Below, one piece after another: positions 32,870-45,200 of a stretch of DNA of 64,000 nt; position 1 is the first letter of the stretch, and the number at the start of each line of letters is the position of its first letter. This DNA is from Leidyana gryllorum EB-2025a (lineage: Eukaryota; Apicomplexa). The DNA lies in NCBI GenBank assembly GCA_048772705.1, contig JBLWGC010000208.1:62001-126000 (forward strand), in the 5' to 3' direction. The position numbers were made by a program, and so were the translations under genes. The notes under the pieces were generated by a model, which saw nothing but the letters and a program-made list of their open reading frames with translations, was not told the origin of the DNA and made no database searches.

Positions 32870-35800
32870 ATGGACGGGGTGCCTGCTGACCTCGGGGAAT
32901 ATCTCTCCAATAAGAAGCATCGTCTACCCAAGTTCAGGACAGATGCCTACTACTCAAGACGAGGAAGAGGATGGGCCACCGAACAACTCGTCGCAAAGGC
33001 CATGCGAGACGAGAAGCACAAGGACTATGTTAGAGCATATCTCTGCTGCGAAGAGTCTCCATCCAGTATCGCGAGATGCCGTGTTTGTGGCGGCGCTATC
33101 ACTCGAGGGGAACCCCGTATTGCATACCCTATTGCGGTAGGTCCCACAATCGTTTGATGTATCTGCAATCTACTTTATCTACAAAACAGGATCCAAGAGG
33201 GAATTATGGCCTCATTGGTGCCTGGCTGCACACCAGATGCGCAGCACGGACTGTGCAAGATGTCTATCATGCCTTTTTAGAAGACCGAGGCTCTCGCGAC
33301 CCCAGTCCCATGCCAAGTGACGAGGAAGAGGAAATCGTCGCCCTGGACGCCTTTGCCTGTACCACGGCTGCTCCCAAAGCGAAAAGTAAAGCTAAAGCCA
33401 AAGTCAAGGCGAAGGCCAAACCGAAAGCCGCCCCGAAACAGGCAGACAAGGGTGAGGGAACAGATCAAGATGTGGCCTCCCCACCAAAACGCCGGAGACG
33501 CACCAGTGCCAAGGCGAAACCCAAGGCGAGGCCAAAAGCAGCGCCGAAAGGGGACCAAGATATGGATACTATTCTCCCAGGAGACGAGTTACCGCCACTT
33601 GCAGAAGCCGCCTCCATTCCACGAAAGACCAGAAAAGGCTCCAGGAGTGCCCCATCATTGCCAACACGGAATCCGCCCGAGGAGGGCAATGCGAGTGGGG
33701 CTCATAGTGCACCCGCCATCGTTGAGCCCCAGAAAACTGTCAACGATTCTGAGCCCCTGAAGTCGGAACCCAAGAGCGAAGACAGAAAGATCAAACAGGA
33801 GATCTCGGAAGCAGACCAGCAACAACGAGAAGTCAACACTACTGAAGAACGGGTAGAAGTCATTAAGGCGGTGGAAGTGGAAAACGCGTCAAAGACCTCT
33901 GCGAAGCCGCCAGACCGGGGCAGCAAAACGTGGAGGTTGGCTCTGACACCGGAACTGACCGATCTGTTGAATTTCCTCCGTAAATACTGTGTTGGCTTCA
34001 TCTACTTTACTCATGCGAAGCAACAAGAGATCTTCTTTGAGGTCTCTTCCGACTCCACAGAGGCTGAAGAGATCAATATGAATGACTTTGTCAAAAGAGT
34101 TTTGACGGCTCGTCATCCACCTCCTCCGGAACTCACTGTTCCCCTTTTACCCTTCCAGGAAGAAGGGTTGGCTTGGATGGTGAATCAGGAATTGAGCGAA
34201 GTTCATGGAGGGGTTTTGGCAGACGAGATGGGTATGGGAAAGACCGTTCAGACTATCGCGCTGATGCTGGCTCGGAAAGTCTACGGCTCTTATCATCCCC
34301 ATCTGGCCGATAAGATGGAGGAAGAACCGCAGGCAGAAGTGACAACGCATGATGGCGGCCCAGCGGAACCCGCTGAGGACGCTCGTCATGCTGATATGTT
34401 GAGGGGGGCCAACCTCGTGGTAGCGCCGCTGGCTGCCGTGCTACAGTGGCAGGGCGAGATTGAACGTTTTACTCGTCCGGGGTCTTTGAATGTGATGGTG
34501 TACCATGGAGCCCATCGCAAATACCTATATGACGAGATGGCAAAGGCGGATGTGGTCATCACAACGTACGCGACCATTGAGAGTGACTATCGGCGAATCA
34601 TTAGCAAACATAAGCTGAGATGTCAGTACTGCGGTCGTCAATTCCTCCCTCCCAAGCTGAAACTCCACTTGATGTATATTTGTGGACCCGATGCGCAGCG
34701 AACGGAGAAACAGGCCCTGAAAGAGCGGAAGACTCGTGACGCCACCGAGCAAGCCATGAAAAGTCTGAACATTGGCGATGGCACCACCGACTTTGTACCC
34801 ACCATTGCCAACGTGTACCGAGAGATTATGATCGCCGCCGGCAGACATCAAGAAGCGGAGGATTTGAGCGCGGCTCCCTGGCTGAGCTTCAAGCGGCGTC
34901 GCACCTCGTCGGGTGTGGCGTCTCCGCCTGCCGGGCCGTCGAATCCTAGCCAAGAGGCACAGCCCGCTCCTTCCCCGAGTAGCCTGGCCGAGGACGCTGC
35001 CCCTGATGAGATTGCGGAGCCGCCTGCAGAGCCTCCCATGTTCCGTGATCCCGAGCCAGAGCTGCAACAGGTCCTGCCGGACGACGTTGAAACATGTGAT
35101 GAAGGGGGTGCCGAGGCAGACGATATCGATGTCGAGCAGCCTTCAAAGGGGAGTGCGAGTGAATCCCGTGGGGATTCCCGCCGCTCCCCAGAACCGGACG
35201 ACACATCCGTCGAAGAGATAGATATGAGTAATGGCGGAGAAGACAGCAATGGAATTCGCTTGGAAGAGATTGATGCTGAAAGGGCGAGTGCTGAGGACTG
35301 GTTCTATGCCAAAGACATTGAGTCTTTGGGGAAGATCCCTGTGAGATTGCTGAAAGAGAAGATGAGAGCTGCAGGTTTCGGTCACGTCTTGAAGTCATTG
35401 GCGAACAAGAGAGAGATCATAGAGTGGATAGGCACGAGTTTGTTCAATTTGCCTCCAGAAGACGTCGCTTCCGAGATGCGAAGCTCATCAAAGGAAAAGC
35501 CGTTGCTGGGGCACACCATGAAGTCAAACTCTTCCAATGGAGGAAAGTCCTCAAAGGTCAGCAAGCAATCATCCCGCAGCTCAAAGTCTTCTCCGCCGAA
35601 GAAACAAGGACGACCCTTGAAAAGGCGACGCGATGAGACTCCTGACGATAATGACTTTGAGGGCAGTGGGTCGAGTGACGGCAGTGATGACGATGAACCC
35701 CTCGAAAACTCGTCGGACGAAGAGTTCAACCTGAGTGAAAGCTCCGTCAGTTCTTCGAGCTCAGAAGACAGCGAGGTTGAGGACGAGATGGAGGAAAACA

Positions 35801-37946
35801 GCAGCCCAGCTTCCGCTCGTGACTCCGATCTCGACAGCTCCGAGTCTGTTCTCGTCGTCAAATCCAAGAAACGCATGAAGGGATCTCCGAGTTGGGTGAA
35901 GCCGTCCACCACAAAGGGCAAACCATCGATGAAGGGTGGGAAACTGAAAGCCAAGAAGAAAGGCTTCTCAGATGACCCGGACTCGGAGATCTCCTCTCCA
36001 AGTGGCAAGAGACCGAGGAACAAGAAGGGCCGAGGAATGAAAGGAAAGCCCCTCAAGCGCAGGGGTGGCCCGCCTTCCTCCTCCTCGTCCAGTTCCGAAG
36101 ACGAGAACCAGTCCGAGTCTGACTTGCTGGAGGATTTCAGTGAACAAAAGGTCAATCTTGCATCTTCACCCATTCATAGCATCCGATGGGAGCGGATTAT
36201 TCTTGATGAAGCTCACCGAATCAAGAGTCGAAACACCTCAACCGCTAGAGGGGTCTTCGCTCTGCCTTCGTATGGTTCACGATGGTGCCTGACGGGTACC
36301 CCCTTACAGAATCGAGTGTCCGAGTTGTTCTCCCTTCTAAGATTCTTGCGAATGGATCCCTACGCCTACTATTTCTGCAGTGTGCGCCACTGCGAATGTA
36401 AGATGCTACATTACGATTTCAAGGACAACAAGTATTGCAACGAATGTGGACACACCAAAATGCAACATTTTAACTACTTCAACAAAAGGATTGCGAAACC
36501 CATCGTTTCTTACGGCTACACTGGGGAGGGTCGCCAAGCCTTACTAACACTACGACATGAAGTTTTGGAAAAGGTGGTATTGCGACGCACCAAAGTAGAG
36601 CGGGCTGAAGACGTCAAGCTACCACCGCTCAATGTGCTAATTCGGCGGGAAGTTTTGAGTAGCGAAGAAATGGACTTCTACGAAGCTCTATATAAACAAA
36701 GCAAGACTCAATTCGACACTTACGTCACGAAAGGCGTTCTGTTGCACAACTTCGCACACATCTTCGATCTGCTCAGTCGTTTACGTCAAGCCGTAGATCA
36801 TCCATATCTGATAATCCACGGAAGTCTTGCCAGCCGGAATGGTGGTACTGAGGCGTTGATACCTACAGCAAGTCGCACCAGTCTCGAAACGTGCGGTGTG
36901 TGCTGGGAAGACATTCAAAAGGAGGAGCAGGTAGATTCTAGCTGCGGGCATGCTTTCCATCGACTGTGTATCCAAGAGTTCATGGAGACTGTGCCGGACA
37001 ACAGTGTGGTGGGATGTCCTGTGTGCTTCAGCACAATGACCGTCGATCTCAGACCGCGCATGGAGCGGAGTCCTACCACCACTGAGTTTGATTCTAGTTC
37101 CATTGCTGCCAACGATCGCCCAATGACCGATGTTTCGAGCCCGGACACGGCAGCACAAAAGGCACGCACATTTCCGCCCAGTCCAGATGTTGAGATGGGG
37201 CAGCAAGCAGCTGATGTAGGGGAACTTCAATCTCCATCAGCAACAAATGGGGATGAGAGTGAACCAATGCCTGTGTCAAATCCAGTGACTGCGGAGGAGC
37301 TGCACCGCAGCACAGCGAATGGACGGATGGGGTCGCGGGGGAAGGGAATTATGTCGAAGATTAAAGTGAGCGAATTCCAGAGTTCCACTAAGATGGAGGT
37401 CTTGGTGCAAGAGTTGGAAGACGCCTTTGAGGCTGACCCGTCTGCCAAAGCTATAGTATTCTCACAGTTCACAACGATGCTGGAGCTCATTGAATTTCGC
37501 TTGCGGAAGCAAGGGATAAGTTGTGTGAAACTAACGGGCAGTTTACCAATGGAAGCCAGACACAATATATTGACTGCCTTCAACACCGATCGAAATCTGA
37601 GGGTGATATTGATTTCGCTGAAAGCAGGTGGTGAAGGGTTGAACCTTCAGATTGCCAATTACATTTACATTATGGATCCGTGGTGGAATCCAGCAGCTGA
37701 GATGCAGGCGATTCAACGAGCGCATAGGATAGGACAGACCAAACCAGTCCGTGCAGTGCGCTTCATTGCCGAGAACACAATCGAGGAGAGGATCTTGCAG
37801 TTGCAGGAGAAAAAGCAGCTGGTGTTCGACGGGGTAAGTGAGGCATCAGGTTTAAGTCTGATTGTGTTTTGGTGCAGACCGTGGGAGACTCAGCATCCGC
37901 GTTCCAGAAGCTGACTGCAGCAGACTTGAAGTTTCTATTCCATTGA
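32870..37946 (+). CDS. RAD16-like SNF2/RING ATPase
   Basis: Predicted SWI2/SNF2-family DNA translocase with ubiquitin-ligase RING, the global-genome repair factor type. Exons 32870-33136, 33190-37833, 37878-37946; 1,659 residues. In order: a PARP-like zinc finger (CRVCGG ... AWLHTRC, about 75-125), a Lys/Ala-rich basic tract (about 160-230), the SNF2 core starting LPFQEEGLAWM with Walker A ADEMGMGKT, a C2H2-like finger (CQYCGRQF), an acidic linker of roughly 500 residues holding a SAP-like helix pair (about 790-830), DEAH box (IILDEAHRIK), a Cys-rich block (CECKMLHYDF), RING CGVCWEDI...CGHAFH...CPVC, and a helicase C domain ending in QRAHRIGQ. The last 20 residues (GTVG...KLTAADLKFLF) match the RAD16 end, which favours RAD16 over RAD5. 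Confidence 0.9.
33370..33560 (+). repeat. Lys/Ala-rich codon repeat
   Basis: Iterated AAA/GCC-type codons encode KAK/KPK/KAAPK units, similar in style to histone H1 tails, within the RAD16-like protein. Probably a DNA-binding or nuclear-targeting segment. Confidence 0.6.
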
Positions 37947-38021
37947 TTTTCATTGTAGTATCTCCAGGTGTAGCTAGTTTCGACCACCCCACGTGTCAAA
38001 TGCACATGTAATTGGCTGGCC

Positions 38022-39007
38022 ATGCAAACTCGTTACTTTGTGTTCGCACCAGCGATCCCTGCAGTTCGACACCTTGTGAGTACTGGACGTGTTGCCATTA
38101 TGTGCTGCTTGACTGACAACAGAGAGAAAAGTACCAAGATGACATATTACCTTTGCGTACAGCACGCGAGTCGATAGAGTCTGTGTATCATTCCTTTCAA
38201 GCATTTGATCATTTGCGAGATGCTCTCGCAGAACGAGGGCCCATCACATCATCAAGTAGTGGATCTCTCTCGCCTCATGCATCTGACGGAGACCGCCGCA
38301 CGAACGAACTCGTCGCGCACACTCGAGGGAACGGTATTGACCGTGCGAGTCTCAGCTGTTGGCGAGCTTCTCGAGTAAGCGAGGACGATGAGCCGCCAAG
38401 TCGGCACGATCTGGTTCGTGTGCGCTACTCTGCTGACATTGACAAGTCCAAGATGGCCAAGCTACAACTGACTCCGGTTCAAGACGAAAAAGGGGAGCCG
38501 ATCATGGGGCGGTTAAAGGAGAAGGCCAAGTTCGGGGGTGCGGCTGACAATCTCGTACAGATCGCGTACGAAGCGTACACCTTCCAGGATCCGCTCCCTC
38601 TGCCGGCCGGAGGATTTATTGAGCTGAGATTCGGTTTCAAAGGCGCATGGCCACCGGGTGCACGTTTCTCTGTGCTGAAGACGGAAGAAGCCGAGGTGAG
38701 ACTTTGTTACTGAAATGGAGAGAAATTGCTCAGATCTGGTTACAAGCGGATCGTGAAGTCGTTCTGCAGGTGCAAAAGGAGCACCGAACGCTGTTACATC
38801 TGCCAACTGACGAAAATCATGTGTGCCTCAAGGTGGAGAAAGAGCAAATCTGTCAGTTCGACACGGCACCCGCTCTCATAGAAAGTCTGGGTAAGTGTTG
38901 ATGAGAGGGCGGGTCCCAAGGCTTTTCCCATTTCAGGTGTGAGACTAAGATCCAGTGGAACCAAAGAATCGTGTATTAGACTAGAAGGGTTTGCTGTCTG
39001 TCAGTAG
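38022..39007 (+). CDS. small hypothetical protein with C2-like beta domain
   Basis: Proposed exons 38022-38075, 38123-38182, 38232-38374, 38401-38695, 38734-38890, 38937-39007 give 259 residues. The central part (GTVLTVRVSAVGELL, then LVRVRYSADIDKSKMAKLQL) has the alternating pattern of a C2-type beta sandwich, followed by GGFIELRFGFKG and a charged end. Identity is uncertain. Two splice choices are weak: a GTGTAT donor at 38183 and a 26-bp intron at 38375-38400. Both keep the frame and restore better beta structure. It sits 75 bp after the RAD16-like gene and 40 bp before the ABC transporter, all on the + strand. Confidence 0.5.
38375..38400 (+). other. candidate 26-bp intron
   Basis: GTAAGC...CCAAG, 26 bp. 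Removing it joins phase 2 to phase 2 and avoids an in-frame TAA. It would be the shortest intron in the window; a sequencing frameshift is the alternative. Confidence 0.4.
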
Positions 39008-39047
39008 TTTTGGTGGGTAGATTTTGTTTTGTTTTCGGAGGGCGACG

Positions 39048-42000
39048 ATGGAGGAGAAGTCAGGGATCACGGTGTGGGGCGAGGATCTCCGATATGAAAT
39101 TGGAGGCAAAGTCATCTTGGACAATGTGTCCTTCGTAGCCCTTCCGGGCCAATTCACAGCGGTAATGGGCCCCAGCGGATCGGGAAAGACCACATTGCTC
39201 AACTCGATCCTTAACCGTCTCAAGGGATGCAAAAGTCACGTACACTTCAATAGTGTTCCTGTGAACAAGTCAGACACTTTGCGGCGCGCTCACTACGTCA
39301 TGGCACATGACATCGCACTATCATATCTCACCGTCCGAGAAACACTAATGTTCACCGCGCGACTGCGCATGCCCTCGGAGTCAGCCAGTGTACAAAAAGC
39401 GCGCGTGGAGGAGGTGATGGAATGGTTGGCTCTCGAGGAATGTGCCGACACATATGTGGGTGGGGAATGGCGCAAGGGGATCAGTAAGGGCCAAATGAAA
39501 CGTCTGGCCATCGCAAGCGAGCTCCTGGGAGACCCCGAGATTTTGATCCTCGATGAGCCCACCAGTGGTCTGGATTCCCATCTGGCCTTGGATCTGTGCA
39601 TCAAACTCCGAAGGATTGCGCACGAGACCGGAACCACCGTAATCGCATCGATCCACCAACCATCGCAAAGAGCGTTCGATTGTTTCGATCGCGTTGTTCT
39701 TATCAGTAACGGCGGTATTGTATATAGCGGTCCAACTACCGAGGCAACGGAGTACTTTGAGTCTCTGTATCGGTCGCTGCCTGATGGGTATTCGGTACCT
39801 GACTACCTGCTGGAGCTGGCGACAATCCAGGAATTCACTGGAGCGCACCCGGTCAAAGGCAAAGAAGGCAACTCCACGACGGAAGCAACATCGTTGAGAG
39901 CAATCGCCAACAATGAGGAATCGTCTTCTAATTCTGTCGCACAACCCTACTATTCTACAGCTGCCCGTATCGAGTTGATGTTCCAAGCCTTCCGACAGTC
40001 AGAACATTACAATACTCTCCGAGACCACATCGCTGTAGCCAAGGGTCGCGAGCTGCCATCCCCCGAAGATGCTGGGGGCAAGGAGCAAGGCAAGTGGTGC
40101 GAGGAATTCCGCATTGTGTGGCAGGTGAGTGGGGGAGATGGATTTGGATTGTTAAATATTTCGATTTGCAGCGTTCCACCCTCAACAGTGTCAGGAATCC
40201 ACTTACCACTATAATTATATTACTGGTTAACATACTTCAAGCCTTCATTCTAGGTGCACTTTTCTTCCAATTACAGCGCGATGTTACCGAGACGGATGTG
40301 GAGCACACGCCGATATCTCAGTGGCCACTGTGGAACAATCCAATCATCGATTTTCTCGCCTACGGGGTCGATCAGGATGGTTTGGATCCCTTCCTCGATA
40401 TCCTCGAAAATGGTGTCGATGGTGAAGATCGCTCCGTACTTTTCGACTTTATGACCAATCAGGATGTGGTCGATTGGTTGCCTCAGGTTACAGAGTGCAT
40501 CCGCGACCGATTCGAGAATCTCTTCTTAGTACCTGAAGGTTTCATATATCCCACCTGGAAGTGGGAGGTGGGGAGTATAAATGGTTCTTTGCCAACCAGA
40601 AGCTTCGCCAGCTTTGCCTTCCCAAATGGCGATGGTGACCAGTTGGACTCGGACTGGCGACGCATGTTGCAATCAAACAGTGATGATGATACCACTGTGG
40701 AGATTGTGACACCGGATGAAGTCTCAACTGAGGAGAACGAAGATCCCTCAACATCGACCACTTCCACCACTACAACCACCACCACAACCACCACCACGAC
40801 CACCGCTACAACAGAGTTGCCTGCCACAGGCGAATTACCCTCGGAAGTCACGGAGACGGATCGAATCGAGCAGGACTTTCTGGTCTCGATGCCGATGGAG
40901 TCCCTCGTCTCGATGCTCGTCCAAGTTATGCAATTGTTCGATTATATGATCACTGGAAAATTCGAGCCTCCTGTATTCGAACACTACTATCAACTCGGGG
41001 GCAGTGCCCTCATGTACTGGTGGCTGAATGGTGTATCAAAAGTTGCTCCTTGGGTGACACAAGTGACCTGTTGTGCCTCTCTTGGATACGAATTCAGTAC
41101 CACCACCAGTAACAAGTGCGATCCCAGTTACCCCTGGCCGGAACCTCCGCGCAGAAAGCTCGGAGAATGGCCGATCTTCGTCAAAGAAGTGTCAGACCTT
41201 TCAGTAAAGGTGCAGGAGGCCCTGGGAGTCACCATGGACCGTATGATAGAGCGTAAACTCGCTACTGAGGGGTCCAGCGGCAGTTGCCCCAAAGTGCCTT
41301 CCAGCGGCAGCGGCAGCGGCAACGGCAACGTTATGAAGACGATGAGATCGCTCGAAGCCCACATGGAGGTCAAGTCTACTCTGAAGGCGCAAACTCCCGC
41401 TGGGCGTGCGTCCCCTTCATCTGGAAGCTCGCTGGGAGGTTTGGTCACTGATCTGTGGAAGTTGATCTTCAACAATCCCGACACACCTCTATACAAGCTG
41501 CTTGATAACCTCGGCAACTGGATGGAGCGCCTCCGTACGGATTGTACCAATCACTACTGTGAGTGGGTTACCGAAACTTGGGACTCACTGGGCGAACAAA
41601 CATCTAACATCGCTGCCACGATTTTGACCGTACTCAACTTTGCTGGAGCCCTCTTCTTCGGGTGTGGCAATTTGGGCTTTGCCAGCTACGATGTGCTCTT
41701 ACAATTCCCCAAAGAGAGGGCTCTTTTCAATCGCGAGTCCGCCAACAAGCTCTACCGACCCCTGTCCTACTTCTTGGCCAAACTTGTCGCAGACTTGCCC
41801 TTCCAGCTGGTACCCGCCATCGTCTGGACCCTAATCTACTACTTTATGATTGGAGTGCACGATGGGGAGACATGGAAGGTCTTTGCCTACCTTGGCACCT
41901 CCGTATGTGTCAGCTTCGCCGCCTATTCATTAGGCTACATGGTCAGTGCGATGAGTCCTCGTATGGAGGTCGCGCTGGTAGCCACCCCTCTGATTCTGGT

Positions 42001-42298
42001 GGTTATGTTGGTGCAAGCCGGTTTCGTCCTCAGAGACGGTGACTACCCGTCATGGATAGGATGGTTCCGCTTCTTCAGTGTGTACCGGTATGGATTCTTC
42101 GGAATGTGCGTTACCACCTTCCCCATCGGTGGGTCCTACGGAAGTCTGGACAATGACATGATTTTGCCCCTTTTGGGAATCATGGAAACACGATTGTGGG
42201 CCAACATCTTGTGCCTCCTGGGTTTGTCTGCCGGCTACAGGATCTGTGCCTTCATCGCCCTCAAATATATGCACAGACGCACCGGTATTGAAGCTTAA
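39048..42298 (+). CDS. ABCG-family half transporter
   Basis: Two exons, 39048-40124 and 40172-42298, 1,067 residues, nearly twice an ordinary ABCG half transporter. Nucleotide-binding domain first: Walker A GPSGSGKTTLL, Walker B LILDEPTSGLDS, H-loop SIHQPS. The signature reads ISKGQMKR instead of the usual SGG, and the Q-loop region (YVMAHDIAL) lacks the expected Gln. One membrane helix at about residues 370-390 is followed by an insertion of about 430 residues that includes a Thr run (40752-40815), and then five helices near the C terminus (starting TILTVLNFAGALFFG). Such ATPases export lipids or sterol-like compounds after dimerising; the altered motifs may mean asymmetric ATP use. The stop codon TAA overlaps the XPG gene stop in a TTAA palindrome. 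Confidence 0.88.
40752..40815 (+). repeat. Thr-codon (ACC/ACA/ACG) repeat
   Basis: About 20 codons, nearly all Thr, in the external insertion of the ABCG protein; likely O-glycosylated if exposed, and likely length-variable. Confidence 0.65.
42295..42298. other. shared palindromic stop codon (TTAA)
   Basis: On + the ABCG gene ends TAA at 42296-42298; on - the XPG gene ends TAA at 42297-42295. The two coding regions overlap by four bases. Confidence 0.85.
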
Positions 42299-45200
42299 GG
42301 TTCTGGCTGAGGCGCAGATTCAGAGTTTCCGTCTGTCGCCAAAGTCTTTCCGGCACTGTGTCTGACTTTTGCTCTAGCTTTAGCCACAGCTCGGGCCTCG
42401 CGATTAGCCGCTTGCCGTTTGGCAGCAGCGCGTTTCTTTGCGGCTGCGGTCGGCACTCGCGCTGGCTGGTCTTTGGATGTTAACAATTTAACCGTGCGCT
42501 TCAACCGCTCAGACCGGAACTCCGCCACTGCATCCTCCCCCGGCAGAGTTAAGAATGTGTCCATCAAGGTTTGCCTTCTGGGTGCGACACTTTGCGTCCG
42601 AGCAATAACAGGTAGTACCAATTCCATGATCTGATGATTGCGACACTTGCTGGTGACGGGTGGGTGTATATATGTGATTACCTGATCATCTCTAAGCCCA
42701 GCCCGACGATGGAGTAGATCGACGATTGCGTTGACATCAGGAGGGGCCCACTCGAACCTCTCCCGCGACTTGCTCACCTTGGGACTGACAAACGCCTGGT
42801 ATGCAGCCTTGGGCGGGAAATCACTTGGGAAAGACCACTGTGCTCGGTAATTATAGTGCTTAATCTTGTAGTCTTTGACTATGGGTGAATCAGTGTCGAG
42901 GATTCCGGGATCGCTGAGTGAGAATGTGTGTGAGTCTGTTGGGGCGATGGGAGCGGCTTACTTGACATGTGAGAGATCGCGCGCCCATTTGGCAAATGTG
43001 GTCATTGCCTCGAAGGTAGGGAAGGCGGCAATGGCCTCCAAGGCATTAACGATACCGATACCGCGTACTCCCAGTGTATAGTCGCAACCAAGTAGAAGTG
43101 CTAAGAGCCGGAGCTCATCGAGTCGCAACCCCAGGACTCGATCTACGTCGCGCAGTGTAAACATCTCTATACTTCGATTGTCCACGAAGAAGTTTCGAAA
43201 TACATCTTGGGTGCCAAACACCATAGTGTCCGAGTCATCGGAGAGTACACCTTCGCATAGTCCCAAGTGCACCAACCAGGAGGCTTGTGCTTCAGCCTCG
43301 CCTGGGGCTTCCACATAGGGAATGCCGAAAGCTCGGAGAAGTTGTCGAATCTCTTGTTCCATTTCTTGGGAGACTTGATCTGCACGTTGTTTCCCTCGTC
43401 GCAGTGATCGCAGCAGATGAACTGCTTCCTCTTCCAGTGCTTCTGCCATCTCATCAAGGTTTATGTCCCCGTTCGCGGCGGTGTTGACCGGTCTCGAGCC
43501 CGAGACCATGAGTCTCTCAAAGGCGTCACTAGGCATGAACAGCCAATCGCCTGCGTTCCTGGTGGGTTTTTCCTGCTCCTTTTGTGCAGGGATCCGGGAG
43601 GCAAGTTTGGGCGGCACTGCTGGTGTTGCGGTGGCACGCTTGCTTTGCTGCTGCACTTCAGCATCGCTCACTTCCGCAGAGGACGATAGTTCGATGCGTA
43701 TAGCAATATCATGTTCCGACACGCTGCGTGGCGATGTCTTTGTCTCATCGATCTGGGCACTTTCTTGGATCTCATCTTCCTTTTGGGGAGACGAACCCGC
43801 ACCCGTCGTCGTGTCAGCCTTACCAATCTTCATTCTTAGACGCTCTTCTACACTCAAATCCGTTCCACTTTCGGAACCAAGAGCCACCTCCGAGACAAAC
43901 TTATCAGTGCTCCGACCCCTGCGGATCACACCAGACACTGATTCCGGCTTGCTCTCGTGAGAGCCTGTTGGCGACGCTGTCATCCAGGCGGGTGTGTCCA
44001 TCGAGTCATCAATAGTGTCCAAATCGACGTCTTCACCGTAAAGCGGAATAGGAGTCGCGTCGACTTCGATGACTTGACGACGAACCTTCACCGGCTGTGT
44101 GTGATCGCGATGGTGCTGATGTAATCGTATCTCTGAAGCTTGAGATTGACCCGCCGCATCCGATACCCATCTCCTGCCCAGTCTCTGAAACTCATTAGAC
44201 GACGACGAGCTGCTCTCCAGTCGAATTGGGACTATGGGAGAAGTATGATGCTTGTTGTTCCGGTGCAGGGAGGGTCCTTCAAACATCTTTTCTGATGGTG
44301 TGCTTGTATGTAGTGGGGACACCGTGCCTGTCTGGGACTGGACGTTGGGACTTTCAGTGTCTTCCTCGGCTGCGGACTCTGTTGTCATCTCTCTCTCGCT
44401 TTTAGCTTCGACTCGCTCAGCCTCCACCGAGGGAGCCTTGCTGGCCTTGATGGCCGCCTGAAGGGCCGTCTTGATGTCACTTGACATCATGCGTTGCTTC
44501 AAAATGTCAATCGCAGTTTGCTCAGTATGAACCGCCATTTTGGATGGCGAATCCAGCTCGCGGCTTAAACGTGAGTCTCTGTCTTGCGAGGGCGGCGAAG
44601 AGCTCGAAGTCGACGCTGCCTGAGTCTTCCTCGTCAATTTGATCTTTTTCTTGAGGGGTGGGTCGATCGCGACCTCCGGTTCAGCCGGTAAGGCGCTGGT
44701 GTCGGGAGTGGGAGTGGGATCCTCGGCGAATCCGGAGCCCATCATCGATTTGAAAAGCATCTCTTCACTCATTTCACCCATATCATTCGAGAAGTCGGCT
44801 TTCCACAACTCTTCATCACTATCGTCATTCGCCCCCTTATTTGCACCCTCCTTTTCCAGTTTGAACGCATCGCCGAGAGACATGCGCTCCCCGTCCGCCT
44901 TTGTACCCCACTTCTCCATAGTCGGCTTCTCTTTCAACGGGTCGTATTTGTAGGGATCCTCTTCTTCCCATTTGCGGAACAGTGCAACGTGCTTCCGCTT
45001 AAGTTTCCGTCTCCCTTTCAAACCTCTTTCATCGTCGTCAGGCGCAAACGTGTCGACGTCGGCGGTGGCTTTGTTCATCGCTTTCTTGGCACTGTCTTGA
45101 GCTTCCTTCCGTCGAGCTTCTTCTTGTTCCGCCAATTGTTGATTTACCTTCTCCTCCAACGACAACACTCTGTGCGCACCGAGCTGTGGGGACACTTTGT

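Noticed and set aside
35382-36173. 263-codon - strand frame opposite the RAD16-like acidic linker
   Set aside because: Ser/Leu/Phe-rich composition mirrors the acidic Ser linker on the + strand; no domain.
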